From Mixophyes australis (lineage: Eukaryota; Chordata; Amphibia; Anura; Limnodynastidae): a stretch of DNA of 64,000 nucleotides. The stretch spans positions 43,119,824-43,183,823 of the forward strand of contig JAVHZZ010000009.1 in assembly GCA_036250195.1 (NCBI GenBank). Direction: 5' to 3'. Shown here piece by piece: positions 53,345-64,000 of the stretch; position 1 is the first letter of the stretch; every line of letters starts with the position of its first letter. The notes under the pieces were generated by a model. The model searched no databases. It was not told where the DNA came from and was given only the letters and a program-made list of their open reading frames with translations. Made by a program: the position numbers and the translations under genes.

Positions 53345-53965
53345 TCAAAAGTCAATAACAATAATAGTGGCGCTCAATTCAAGATTGTATTGATAATAGT
53401 ACAATTCTTGTTCACACCCGTAAATATCTTACCAGACAAACCAGATATCATATTTAGAAAGAATAAGTATCTAGAGGACATTCTGGCCCCTAGTATTTTG
53501 GCTGAAATATGTAATGACACCAACAAAACATTTCTTGACTTCAATGGTTTTACTAAGTTTAATCACTGTAATACCTGTAAATATGCGAGTTCTGACAAAA
53601 AGGTTTTTTATAACTTTGATAATAGTGTTAAATATAATTTCAAACAATGAATGAATTGTCAAACTTCTTCTGTGATCTACTTATTAGAATGTCCATGTGG
53701 GCTTGAATATGTGGGGAAAGCTAAAAGACCTCTCAAACTGAGGATACAGGAACATGTTCGAAACATCAAGAACAAAGTGGAAAGCCACTCTGTTTCTAAG
53801 CATTTCATGCATATATATATGCAGACCACAGTTATATTACTTTTAAAGGGATTGAACACGTGTCTTTGGGACCTAGAGGGGGAGATCAATGAGAGTGGTG
53901 TTTTGGATTTTTCAATTAAATACCCTCACTCCATCAGGTTTTAACGAGGGATATGAGATAGCCCT
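53342..53965 (+). pseudogene. Penelope-like element 2: C-terminal GIY-YIG part
   Basis: A short 5' segment (GTGGCGCTCAATTCAAGATT) like the inverted end of copy 1 is fused to the C-terminal third of the protein. It reads PDIIFRKNKYLEDILAPSIL, the cysteine motif CNTCKYA, SVIYLLECPCGLEYVGKAKR, LKLRIQEHVRNIKNK and a decayed tail ending GFNEGYEI. A TGA at 53648-53650 and a frameshift near 53815 break the frame. All reverse transcriptase sequence is missing, an internal or 5' truncation. Confidence 0.88.
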
Positions 53966-54056
53966 TTTTGTGATTTTATACCTTAAGCCCCTCCTCCCCC
54001 ATTTTTTATGTATAGGTGGTATGGTAATATTTATTATTATATATCTAGATACCTTG

Positions 54057-54377
54057 GGCCTGAGTCATTAAGGAAAGTATGGCAAGAAAAAGGAGTAAAT
54101 GTTCTCTGGGACAAACCATGTTACAATGTAAAGGGGTGCAAATTAATTTATTATTTTGCACATAAGATAAATACTGGCTGTTTTTTCATCTAGCACACAA
54201 ATACTTGATAGCTTTATTTTTACACTGAAATTTAAATTTGAACTAGGACATGCCCTACTCCAACTATAAATCTGTGCATACATTTTAAATTTACCCCCCC
54301 TCCAATGCAACATGGTTTTGCCCAGATTCAAAGTTACTCCTTTTTTATGCTTTGCTCTCCCTAATGACTTAGGCCCC
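54057..54377. mobile_element. Diverged palindromic MITE
   Basis: Its ends gggcctgagtcattaaggaa and ctccctaatgacttaggccc are inverted. Internal text (ccatgttacaatgtaaaggg, ctggctgttttttcatctag) identifies the family of the palindrome at 32482-32841. Arms here are far more diverged, so this copy is older. Confidence 0.85.
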
Positions 54378-55224
54378 TAGTATTTATATAATTTAATCTT
54401 TCCCATTCTCCATTGGGTGGTATTGTACACTGCTCTTATATAAAAAATTATGGTTTATAATTGGTCTCCTCTCGCTATAGACATCATCGAAATGGGATAC
54501 CGTTCTTTTAGTATCCTAATTCTCACTATTACTGGGGATTTGCAATTTGTATATTTGCATTTTATATCTTTCATTCTTTGTACCTTCCATTTTTCAATTA
54601 CTATGTTATTTAATATTTTGTTATCAACTTGTCTTATACTGCCTTCTTATTTATTAGTGGCTTTTATTCATTATTTGTTTTTTTGATATGTATTACGATC
54701 TTACTTCTTTTTACATATTTGTATATTTCTAAAATTTTTGGATATTTATTTATTTTGTACGGATAATAGATATTAATTTATTGTTAAATGAATTATATGG
54801 CTATTTGCTATAAGCTATACTAATCCCTGGTATAAACCAGGACAATTTGGCAGTAATAGGTAAGGAAACACAATTTTTCTTTCACAAAGATGGATGACAC
54901 CTACTGTGTCCTATGCTCCAAGCCATTTACAAAGATGGCCACCGGATAACAAGTCTATAGGAATATATGACATATGTATATTTGGTTACTAACTGTCTGT
55001 TAGTTTCACTATCTTTAGTCCTAAATTCCAATATTACTGAGAAGAATATAATTGTCCCATACTAATTTTATACTGCCGCTGAATCGGCAGATGCGGCAAT
55101 ATAAAAAGCACAGTAAGTTCCGCGCAGTGCGCATGCACAGTGAGATTCGAGCTGTGTGCATGCGCCTAAATGCGGCATCCATTGAGATAAGTGACCACAC
55201 AGATAGACAGGCTTCACAAATCCT

Positions 55225-55250
55225 CTGATGAAGTCATTGAAGGATAAAAC
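55225..55250 (+). ncRNA. Hammerhead-ribozyme-like core, PLE copy 2
   Basis: CTGATGA at 55225-55231, a short potential stem (AGTC...GAT) and AAAAC at 55246-55250. As in copy 1 the expected GAAAC is AAAAC, so self-cleavage is doubtful. Confidence 0.5.
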
Positions 55251-55828
55251 ACGTTGAGGTTAATAACTACAAGTTGGTACCCTCTACCTGGCATCTGTTT
55301 CCAGCTTACCCCTACCTGAATCCTATGACATCTGGAACCATTGATTAGGATAATACTTGGGATACAGAGAGATAGGATATATTTTTTAGTTCTTTTGTGA
55401 GTGTGATTCTTATTGTTAATAAATTCTATTTTATTTTGAACATACTTCACTATATGGGACCTTTTTATTTTGTATTTGCCTGTTCTGAACCTGTAATGGA
55501 GTGAATTGAACAAGAGTGAGCTCCAGCTACATAAAGAAATTTTACAGATAAGCACTTTATGATATATTTCTGGTACGCACAATCTAAGGTGGCTGGGTAT
55601 ATATTGGCTCTACCTGCTTGACGTTATTGCACTATATGGTTTTCTCTTTCCTTCATATGAGTATACAAGACTGAAGTGGATCTATATGACTACAGTGAAG
55701 CACCCAGGCTTTGTGTATTGATGAGCATGTTTTCAAGTTAACATCTGGTATGCATATGCACACACTTTGGCTTTTGGGACTACAGTACTCTAAATACTAC
55801 ACCATAGATGCCGCTCCCTTCTGCTTTG

Positions 55829-55864
<36 letters not shown>
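55829..55864. repeat. (TA)n microsatellite
   Basis: TA run of about 36 bp at one edge of a minus-strand PLE piece. Confidence 0.95.
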
Positions 55865-55868
<4 letters not shown>

Positions 55869-56566
55869 GTGTATAAAGTGCAGGATATGGCGCAATCAGG
55901 TGCGTTAACAGGGGTATATAGCCCGAGTTCAAGTGGATTAATAATATAGTTCAAGATAGTTCAATGGTTCAATTGTCCTGGACAATCCTTAAGGACCACA
56001 GGTATAAGTCCAGTCGGTAGACATTAAAAGACAGAAAAAAACAGGTATGAGATCAGTGTGTTAGTGATAGCGCATCACCTAGATAAATACACACCATAAG
56101 GAAAAAGGTTGCTTATCTGCATATATCTTTTCCAGAAACTGGAACACAGCTATAACACGGCTGTTCTCTCAATGATATATAATCAGCATTCTCTCCAGGG
56201 AGGTAGTAGAGTCAGCAAAACTGCATGCCTGCTCACCAGCCATACAACAGCAGCATACTGTAAACACCATAACTCTCCTCCACAAAGTGGATAGGGAAAA
56301 AAGAATTATGCACTATATGGTGTAGTATTTCAAAGAAAACAGCATTTAATAGAACGTAACATATAAAATGCACACTCACATTGAGTAGTTATAACATAAG
56401 CTTGTCTGTAATTACGGTAACAGATATACCATGTCCTCGGGTACAACAGGAACCTCCCACAGTCTCCGCACAAGAAACACTAATGGTATGGTGATCCAAA
56501 TGTGACCCAGGGGTGAATAAAATATCCTCTACGCGTTTCGTCCCATGCAAGACTTCCTCAGGAGGT

Positions 56567-56570
<4 letters not shown>
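55865..56570 (-). mobile_element. PLE terminal region, minus strand
   Basis: The minus strand from 56570 reads a hammerhead-like core (CTGAGGAAGTC...GACGAAACGCG). It continues to GTGAGTGTGCATTTTATATG and AATACTACACCATATAG (near 56320), matching 15120-15415 of PLE copy 1. No coding sequence accompanies it. It lies exactly between two (TA)n tracts. Confidence 0.7.
56535..56561 (-). ncRNA. Hammerhead-ribozyme-like core, minus strand
   Basis: The minus strand has CTGAGGA (56561-56555), a potential stem GTC...GAC, and the exact GACGAAAC (56542-56535) followed by GCG. CTGAGGA differs from the CTGATGA consensus at one position. Confidence 0.5.

Positions 56571-56612
<42 letters not shown>
56571..56612. 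repeat. (TA)n microsatellite
   Basis: TA run of about 40 bp between the PLE terminus and the Tc1 remnant. Confidence 0.95.
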
Positions 56613-56614
<2 letters not shown>

Positions 56615-57692
56615 CAAGCACCTAGATAAGCAGTAAGATGGTTTGTGAAATTTTATCCCTGGTGGGTATTCCACAATCAACTGTAAGTGATATTATTAGA
56701 AAGTGGAACCGTTTAGAAACAACAGCAACTCGGCCACAAAGCAGAAGATCGTAAAATCACAGAGTGGGGTCAACGACTGCTAAGGCGCATGGTACTTAGA
56801 AGTCGCCAACACTCTGATGTTTCCATAGCTGAAGAATTCCAAACTTCCACTGGTATTAATGTAAGCACAATAACTGAGCGGCGTTAGTTTAATAAAATGG
56901 GTTTCCATGGGTGAGCCGCTGCATGCAAGCCTGACATCACCAAGACCAATGCCAAAGTCAGATGGAGTGGTGTAAAGCACACCGACACTAGACTGTGGAG
57001 CAGTGGAAACGTGTTCTGTGAAGTAATGAATGACGCTTCTCAGTCTGGTTGTCAGATGGGAGAGTCTGGGTTTGGCGAATGCCGGGAGAATGTTACTTCT
57101 CTGACTGCATTATGTCAACTGTGACATTTGGTGGAGGAGGGATAATAGTATGGGACTGTTTTTCAGGGTTTGGGCTAGGCCCCTTTATCTCCAGTGAAGG
57201 GCAATCTTAATGCTTCAGCATACCAAGTCGTTTTGGATAATGCTATGCTTGCATCTTTGTGGCAACAGTTTGGGGAAGGCACTTTTCTATTCCAACATGA
57301 CTGTGCCCCAGTGAACAAAGCAAGAACTACAAAGACATGGTTTGATGAGTGTAGTGTGGAAGAATTTAATTGGCCCACAGAGAGCCTTGAACTCAACCTC
57401 ATCAAACACCTTTTGGATGGACTGGAACTAAGATTGCTAGCCACCCCACCCCCCCCCCCCTATCCAACATCAGTGTCGGACCTCATAAATGCTCTACAAA
57501 AGGAATGGGCTCAAATTTCTGCAGAAACACTCCAACATCTTGTGGAAAGCCTTCCAAGAAGAGGGGCAGCTGTTATCGATGCAAAAAGGGTACCAACTCC
57601 ATATTAAAGTATATGCATTAGAATACAATGCCATTACAGTCCCTGATGGTGTAATGGTCAAGCGTCCAAATACTTTTGTCCATATATTGTAT
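56613..57692 (+). pseudogene. Tc1-like transposase remnant, copy 2
   Basis: It retains more of the DNA-binding domain than copy 1 (VGIPQSTVSDIIRKWNRLET, then the GRPR-like ATRPQSRRS). The catalytic region is damaged: the first Asp motif is lost around 57015-57030. The second remains in FQHDCAPVNKA. The Glu motif reads LNLIKHLLDG, with Glu replaced by Lys. A C-run and several stops add to the decay. The 3' terminal sequence (gcgtccaaatacttttgtcc) ends near 57690. Confidence 0.9.
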
Positions 57693-60600
57693 GTACAATA
57701 CCACCTATTTTAAGGAGGTTAAAAAAAAGCTAAATGGTGGAAGAAAGTTTAATATTTAAATTGTAATACATCTTCATCAACTATATATATTGAGATTCTT
57801 CTTTATAAAGGTTGCTTTGTATATGATTAATGAATAGCTTGTGAATTCCTCCATCTTGTGTTTAATGTCACTATGAGATGTTGGGTTGATATCAAATTGT
57901 TGCTTGGACCTCTACCCATGAGTTACTAACTAGAGTCCCCCCCTCCCGCCAGAGTGGCAGGGCTAATTCAATGCATTCTCACTTTCCCTGAATTGTTGGG
58001 AAGCAGTTAATAATAAACTAGTCCCCCCTGCCTGAGTTCTTCATGACCCAAACTGGAGTTGAAAGTTAAATGTTCATCAACTTACCTGGAGTGGTGGTGG
58101 ATGACTAATAATAAAATAACCAATAGACTGTTGACAGGTGCCCTACTCAGCTTTACAAGATATTTGATTATGGAAAATGCCTGCATGGACATCCTGTAGG
58201 GATGGGAAGTAAACAAAAAGTAAGAGCCACCAACTAAATTCAGGAGACCTTAACAAAATACCAGTTAAGAGTTGGGGACCAGAATAATATATACCCCTGG
58301 GGCAAAATGAGATAGGGTAAAGGTAGTATCCCACGGTATGTTGCTATTCGTATTAATTCTTGAAGCAGGACATTCCACCTGTCAGATTATTTTAAAATAT
58401 ATTTATTATCTCTATTGGATTTTTGATGTGCTTTAAGATTATCAAAAATACCAAAACTGTTCCACAGAATATTTGCTTCATTCTGTATTTGAATATTTCT
58501 CTGGTGTAACTTAAGTGTACCAAACTGAATCTCCTACTCCTACTCCGACCACATCACAGAGAATAATGAATTGACACCTGGTATTGAAAATCAATTCACA
58601 CAAAAAGTTGACTTAAAGCTGGTTATAAAATAGTAGTAGGATGTATCAGAGTTAACGAGCTACAGTGCATATATATATTGACAAATTAAGTTGTTTTTCT
58701 GTTTTTCAGACAGTGTTGCTCAAGGTGTATAGGGAAACACGTCTAAAATATATTACATAAAGTAATGTATTTAAACTGAAATGTGCCCTTCGTTGTTCAT
58801 TTCATGAAACGGGGAAGCTGTAGTACAGTAAGTCAACGACAGATAAGATGTGGCAAGTTCTACTTGGATGTCTGCCTGTATCTGGGGGATGATGGGAAAT
58901 GTTGAGAGATCCTGATATGTGGAGTGATATTATTGGTCTAAAGTCTTATGATGCTTTATTTACGTATTATTTTGTGGTTTTAGGGCATAAAATGCTTGCA
59001 TAAAGTAATATGAAATTACCATTGTTCTATATGAATTGAATGGTCTGTATTGCGCATACATAATAAATAGTGAAGACAACAGCAAGACAAAACAGGATAG
59101 CCAGGTTGGATGCACAGGAGCAAAGGCAGCAGAGTAGTCAGTATGGATAGCGGGATCGGAGGGAAACACCAGAAAGCTGCACAAGGGTACACAGGGAGAG
59201 CCAGACTCCAAGTAGTAACTTGTTGCTCTGACACAGGCAGTATAGGAGAAGGAAATTCAAGTTCCACGCCCCTGTGTCACATGACCGCAGTCATGCGCCC
59301 GGATGAACAGAGCGGCGACTCAAGAACAGGAGTGAGGACCAGGTAAGTCTCTTATACCACCATGGTATAGTAATCATAGAGACTGGTGTGTAATATTTAG
59401 GAGATTTATGGACCCTTTAAACATTATACAGGAACCCTCAAGAAATATTAATAATTAACTAAAAAAGAACTCTAACTTTACATCACCCTTTAAAAATAAT
59501 AATGTATTATTGAAATATATCAATGTATGTAAGTTATGTCATCACATGATCCCCCAATGTACAATGCTGGTTCATATGTCTGCACTTCGAAAATATAAAG
59601 ATAATAACAGTTATAACACTGGCCCAGCTGCAATTGCACTGTTGTTGCCTAATATATATAATTGGTATTGTGGCATACAACTGAGCATGAGTGTAAATCA
59701 GCTGTATAAGGCATTACCTATACTAGTAATCTCAATCTTGCTTTGAACTATCTATTGCAGCAATTATGTAGTCATCCATTAGCCGAATGACAATGTGTTT
59801 GATGGAGACGTTTGTAATGCTGTTTGGCTATGTGTCATTTGTGAATGAGATTTCCTTCATTGACTTAAATGTTATAAACCTGGCTTTATTTTTTGACCCC
59901 ACTACTATGAATAACTATGTGACTATTAACAATTAAATATATGCTTAATGAATCAGGACCACTGTATGTAAGTAAACCATTGGTTAATGGATGGTAAATT
60001 CAACAGGCCTGAGTCATGACATATAGAGTAATGTGTATATGAAGAGGGGCATGGGACCCAGCTACAAGATAAGGTCAACATGTTGTCTATGGTTTATGGC
60101 ATACTCGGGTGCTTGGCCTACAGAGGACAATGGTTGAGGATATCTCCAGTTCTTTATGTTATCTTCAATAAGGACGATACATCAAAAAACACTTTTAATA
60201 ATCCATGTTTTGGAGATCTCTGTGCCTATTATTAATCAGTGATACACAATACAGGACGTGTGACAATCATACATTGTAGTCTGAAAGGAAATATAGAGAA
60301 ATGACATGACATTCTAAGGAATCCATATTTCGTAATTATGTTTCATATGCCTATGTGTATAAAATCATATATTTATGTTTTTAATGTGATTATTATTAAA
60401 ACTTCTGTATTTTAAGGAAGAGAGAAAAAAATTAGCATTCCAGCAGACCTCTTTTAAAGATGTCACAAGGAAGGGAAAAAAATGGTTTTAAAATATAATG
60501 AACATTTTGAAAGGTTGTCCGTTTTTGAGGGTCTGTCTGCTATAGAGAAGCTATCAATTTTCTAGCCATACCTCAGATAGTAAAACCTGAAACTCACTGT

Positions 60601-60888
60601 TTATTTAAAAATATTTGCAATTGTATTTCTGTTTGTCAGTTTGTTAACCTTGCAACCTTTATTTCATAAATGTTATGACATTTATCAACATATTAACTCT
60701 ACTAAATAAGATTCTATCTTTGTGTTCTTAAAGGATTTACATGCCAGACAGGTTATAGTACTACATTTAAGCGGATAATTATTTGTTTACTATGATTAAA
60801 TTAAATTGTGATTGTATTTTGGAATAAGTCAGGCAGTAACTGAAGACTTTCTAACAAGTGCCTTGGCTGGGTGAGGCTTATCATGATC
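57693..60888. other. About 3.2 kb without a recognisable feature
   Basis: AT-rich sequence with no supported coding frame, terminal repeats or tandem arrays. Short open frames near 58960-59346 overlap on opposite strands and have no domain. It could be unique host DNA. Confidence 0.45.
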
Positions 60889-60905
60889 TATATATATATA
60901 TATAT
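60889..60905. repeat. Short (TA)n tract at PLE junction
   Basis: A TATATATATATATATA run immediately before the 5' segment of PLE copy 3. Confidence 0.8.
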
Positions 60906-61164
60906 TCCCACCAAATTTCTAAGCTACACAGGCGCTTATAGATGTGCAACCACAAAGTGATAGTGACAAAAAAATAATTTGTATACTCAGTACATGAGAT
61001 GGCAGCTCCCAATACAATCGACACCTATCTGCAGGTATCAGCCTAATAAAATACAAAAAAAAAAGAAAGGGGCGCCAACATAGTGCATTAAATGTATAAC
61101 ATCTTTGGGATAATCCACAAATGTGCAATTCCCGTACCAGAAATTCAAATTCAAATCGCCTTAG
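60906..61164 (+). mobile_element. 5' segment of PLE copy 3
   Basis: Non-coding, with GGGGCGCCAACATAGTGC near 61069, echoing the GGCGCT/C motif at the 5' ends of copies 1 and 2. It joins directly to the middle of the PLE N-terminal coding region at about 61165. Confidence 0.5.
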
Positions 61165-61167
61165 CAT

Positions 61168-63252
61168 GTGAAAACTAATAAATCAGTCACTGGACTGAAG
61201 TTGCCCTCTAAATTGTATCCACTTGAGTCTAAGGGGAGTCATGTTGAAATGTTTTATCAGCTTGTTAAGAAGGAGCTATGCCAAACTATTAGACCCAAGA
61301 AATATAAGAAAAACATTTCATATCAGGAAAAACAAGCGCTTGATAAACTAATGAGTAATGAAGATATTGTAATCAAGCAAGCTGACAAAGGGGGGGGGAT
61401 CGTTATCCTAAATAAAAATGATTATGTTTCAGAAGCATTGAGACTACTTAGTGATGAAGTGTCCTATAAAAAACTTGCTAAAGATCCTACAGTAGTTTTT
61501 GTTGAGGAGCTGAAGGTTATATTATATGAGGCGCTAAAACTGAATATACTTACCCGTGATGAATTTCAATTCCTCTTGCAGGAATCACCAATAATTCCAA
61601 TTTTCTATCATTTGCCTAAGGTGCATAAATCTCTAGAGAAGCCTCCTGGGAGGCCCATTATAGCAGGGATAGGTTCTCTTACATCTCATGTTTCACAGTA
61701 TGTGGATTTCTTTATTAAGAAATACGTGAATCACTTACCAGCATTCCTGAAGGATTCCACCTCTTTGTTACAACTTTTGGATGGGATCCAATGGGAACCC
61801 GGTTTTAAATGGGTAACGGTAGATGTACAGGCCTTGTACACTTCCATCGATCACTCCAAAGGGATAGAAGCCATCAATCACTTTCTGCAATTAGATAGTG
61901 ATTTAGATGATCGTCATAAAGAGTTTATATGCAAATTAATTGGGTTCATACTATCTCGGAATTATTTTAAGTTTTTGGATGAATTCTTTCTGCAAATCTG
62001 CGGGACGGCGATGGGGACAATATTTGCCCCTAGTTTCGCCAATCTTTTTATGGGTAAGTGGGAAATGGACTACATCTTTGGTGAAAATAACCCCTTTGCT
62101 GCTAATATTAGATTCTATCGCAGATATATAGATGATATCATTCTGATATGGGATGGCACTTTACAAGCTCTGAAGGACTTTTTGTGCTATATTAATATGA
62201 ATGAACTGAATTTGAGATTTACGTCAAAGGTTAGTGATACAAATATAGAATTCTTGGACTTAGATCTTCGATGTGAGGGTGATAAGATCCATACAAAAAC
62301 ATTTATTAAAGAAGTGGACTCAAATAGCTACCTACACTATGATAGCTGCCATCTTGTTAAGTGGAAAAATAATATCCCTAGATCCCAGTTTAATCGTATT
62401 AAACGGAATTGTTCTGATGAAACTATATACAGAGAACAATCACATGTTTATGCTGAAAGATTCAGAGATAGGTGTTATCCTGAGCAGATCATTCTGGATG
62501 CGATATCTAAAACTGATGGTATAGAGAGAAATGATATGCTGGTGTATAAAAATAAGAATGAGAAAAGGAAAAATGAAATTGTTCCATTCATTACAGAATT
62601 CAGTAGGGATGAGAAGAGGATTAAATTGGTTCTAAATAAACATTGGAAACTGATTCGTATGGATCCAGTTTTGGGTCCTATGGTTTCACAAAAACCGGAT
62701 ATTGTATTCAAGAAAACAAAAAATCTGAAGTCATTGTTAGCACCTAGCCTTTTGAGAGATGCAAAGGGTACTAAGGAAACCTTCCTAGTTGAACTAGGGA
62801 AAGGTGCCTACAGGTGTAATAACTGCAATATGTGTAGATTATTATCTCCTCTTAATAAAACCTTCATGGATTCCTCAAATCAAAGAGAATTTAAAATTCA
62901 AGATCGAATTGATTGTAAAACTACTTCAGTCATCTACTTATTAGAATGCCCTTGTGGTAAGGTATATGTAGGGAAAACTAAAAGGGCTTTAAAATTGCGC
63001 CTCCAGGAACATGTGAGGGCTATTAAAAATAAGTCCGAATTATATACTGTTTCTAGGCATTTCCTTACATGTCATAATGCAGACCCAAGTGGTCTGAGGT
63101 TTAAAGGCATTGAACACGTGGTGTTGGGTGCACGTGGTGGAGATTTAGCTAAAAAACTGAGTAGTAGAGAAATGTATTGGGTCTATAGACTTGACACCTT
63201 AGCGCCGAAAGGCCTAAATGAAGCTTTTGAAATGACATCCTTTCTCATCTAA
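61168..63252 (+). CDS. Penelope-like element 3: reverse transcriptase / GIY-YIG protein (694 codons, N-terminus truncated)
   Basis: This retroelement protein would copy its RNA and nick target DNA. The frame is uninterrupted from just after TAG (61162-61164) to TAA at 63250-63252. It has no ATG at its start; the first is codon 28 (61249). The N-terminal block with FAPT and RKLTLKRQF, seen in copy 1, is absent, so the copy is 5'-truncated. Domains: QADKGGGIVIL (about residue 71), FYHLPKVHKSL and GRPIIAGIG, VDVQALYTSI, CGTAMGTIFAPSFANL, catalytic YIDD at 320-323, and FLDLDL. A linker follows, with cysteines C550, C553 and C556. The GIY-YIG domain has VIY at 588-590 and YVG at 600-602, with C594 and C596 inside it and downstream His residues (CCHH type). 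The C-terminal REMYWVYRLDTLAPKGLNEA is conserved. The extra zinc-type cysteines suggest the Neptune-like PLE group. It is the best-preserved PLE in the window. Confidence 0.93.
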   Translation: MKTNKSVTGLKLPSKLYPLESKGSHVEMFYQLVKKELCQTIRPKKYKKNISYQEKQALDKLMSNEDIVIKQADKGGGIVILNKNDYVSEALRLLSDEVSYKKLAKDPTVVFVEELKVILYEALKLNILTRDEFQFLLQESPIIPIFYHLPKVHKSLEKPPGRPIIAGIGSLTSHVSQYVDFFIKKYVNHLPAFLKDSTSLLQLLDGIQWEPGFKWVTVDVQALYTSIDHSKGIEAINHFLQLDSDLDDRHKEFICKLIGFILSRNYFKFLDEFFLQICGTAMGTIFAPSFANLFMGKWEMDYIFGENNPFAANIRFYRRYIDDIILIWDGTLQALKDFLCYINMNELNLRFTSKVSDTNIEFLDLDLRCEGDKIHTKTFIKEVDSNSYLHYDSCHLVKWKNNIPRSQFNRIKRNCSDETIYREQSHVYAERFRDRCYPEQIILDAISKTDGIERNDMLVYKNKNEKRKNEIVPFITEFSRDEKRIKLVLNKHWKLIRMDPVLGPMVSQKPDIVFKKTKNLKSLLAPSLLRDAKGTKETFLVELGKGAYRCNNCNMCRLLSPLNKTFMDSSNQREFKIQDRIDCKTTSVIYLLECPCGKVYVGKTKRALKLRLQEHVRAIKNKSELYTVSRHFLTCHNADPSGLRFKGIEHVVLGARGGDLAKKLSSREMYWVYRLDTLAPKGLNEAFEMTSFLI

Positions 63253-64000
63253 TGTTTTTTGAGGTGTTTTGATGATATGCTATTAATTTTTTCCTTTTTT
63301 GTAGGTTACTCTGCTCTAATTATGGGTTATTACACAATCGGTATTATGCCCTTTGTTTGTGTACTACCATCCTACCTCCATTATGTACCGTTGTGTAGTT
63401 AGGAGCTATATGTATTAGACAGGATTGTGTTGCTTGATTCTCACTATTTTGTGATTACTGACCATTTAAAAGTAAATGGATTGTTGCCATCTTTTTTCAT
63501 GTCTATTAACATTTTGAGCCCTTGTATTGCACAATATGTGTTTCTATTAGATAGAAGTTATATGTATTAGATAGGGATATTTTATATATACCTCTCTGTT
63601 AGTCCATATCTTGATTATGTATGATTATTTCTCTTGGCCATTACTAGTAATGGAAAGTGGTTCCTCCTTTTGTCTAGCTTTGTCTCGCTACCTGTTTATG
63701 ACACAGGTCATCGCAGGCGCTGTCATGCGTTTTGCATTTGTTTTACTTTTTTTCAGTTGCTTGTCAATCTTTGCAACTTTACTCACATTGTCCGCCGACC
63801 GGAAGTGAGATACCGGAAGTGAGGTATCCCACTTGCTGGATCCCGCCCACCTCCCGGCGATATCCTAATTATGAGGATTCTCTGTCTATTTAAGATCAGC
63901 GTGGATGTATTAAATCTATCCCTTGAAAAAGTCTTTATGGAAAGGACGAAACGCGTTGGGTAGTCGTTTTGCACGCTGTTCCGGACTGGTGCATCAGTGT
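63253..64000 (+). mobile_element. 3' region of PLE copy 3, running off the window
   Basis: AT-rich 3' sequence, then a GC-richer promoter-like part with repeated GGAAGTGAG (ETS-like, about 63799 and 63813), then a TATTTAAG box near 63887 and a hammerhead-like core. The end of the element lies beyond 64000. Confidence 0.65.
63921..63955 (+). ncRNA. Hammerhead-ribozyme-like core, PLE copy 3
   Basis: GTCTTT...AAAGGAC forms a potential stem II, followed by exact CGAAACGCG (63947-63955). The upstream core half reads CTTGAAAAA where CTGATGAA is expected, so this half is diverged. The position downstream of the coding frame matches copies 1 and 2. Confidence 0.45.

Larger units (their letters stand above)
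53966..55700 (+). mobile_element. 3' region of PLE copy 2, interrupted by a MITE
   Basis: Non-coding sequence with an NRF1-like GTGCGCATGCACA near 55127, a hammerhead-like core at 55225-55250, and downstream sequence that parallels the 3' region of copy 1. It is interrupted at 54057-54377. Confidence 0.65.

Overview
This window reads as transposon-dense, AT-rich vertebrate chromosomal DNA, most likely from an anuran amphibian. That assignment is an inference. It rests on the mixture seen here: CR1 and L2-like LINEs, a V-SINE-like element, several Penelope-like elements (PLEs) with GIY-YIG domains, Tc1 and hAT-like DNA transposons, palindromic MITEs, and a sushi-type Ty3/Gypsy chromovirus. I found no bacterial-type genes, no rRNA or functional tRNA gene, no CRISPR array and no confidently recognisable host gene. 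Almost all long reading frames belong to mobile elements or are artefacts of tandem repeats.

Layout. 0-5 kb: a 79-bp tandem array joined to a DNA-transposon end, a (TA)n tract, and two related solo LTRs on the minus strand, one with an exact 5-bp target duplication. 5-11 kb: mostly unassigned AT-rich DNA with a MITE fragment and an L2-like LINE 3' end. 11.1-16.9 kb: a degenerate PLE with an inverted terminal fragment upstream, interrupted by a hAT-like element. 17.5-18.4 kb: a decayed Tc1 transposon. 19.1-20.3 kb: a foldback containing a hAT-like core. 20.6-28.9 kb (block A) and 38.3-53.3 kb (block B): two diverged copies of one ancestral segment. Each copy has been expanded by different insertions: a CR1 LINE, itself hit by a hAT-like element, in A; an 8.27-kb Gypsy element and a 2.4-kb hAT-like element in B. 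29-38 kb: SINE, LINE, L1-like and PLE fragments, a V-SINE and a near-perfect palindrome. 53.3-64 kb: three more PLE-derived pieces, a second Tc1 relic, about 3 kb with nothing recognisable, and a PLE with an uninterrupted 694-codon reverse transcriptase/GIY-YIG frame.

Strongest points. (1) The Gypsy element has 2,005-bp LTRs in which I saw only one difference, exact CTTTC target duplications, and a primer-binding site complementary to its own predicted RNA 5' end, as in Tf1/sushi self-priming; a single in-frame stop breaks its integrase. (2) Blocks A and B share exon-like islands with conserved splice sites and a conserved reading frame for an unrecognised protein. (3) PLE ends here carry hammerhead-ribozyme-like cores and sit repeatedly against (TA)n tracts. 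(4) hAT-like elements here repeatedly carry private minisatellites, one with higher-order structure.

The copies record a relative history: L2-like LINE, then A/B duplication, then CR1, then the hAT-like insertion in CR1. The Gypsy insertion is very recent.
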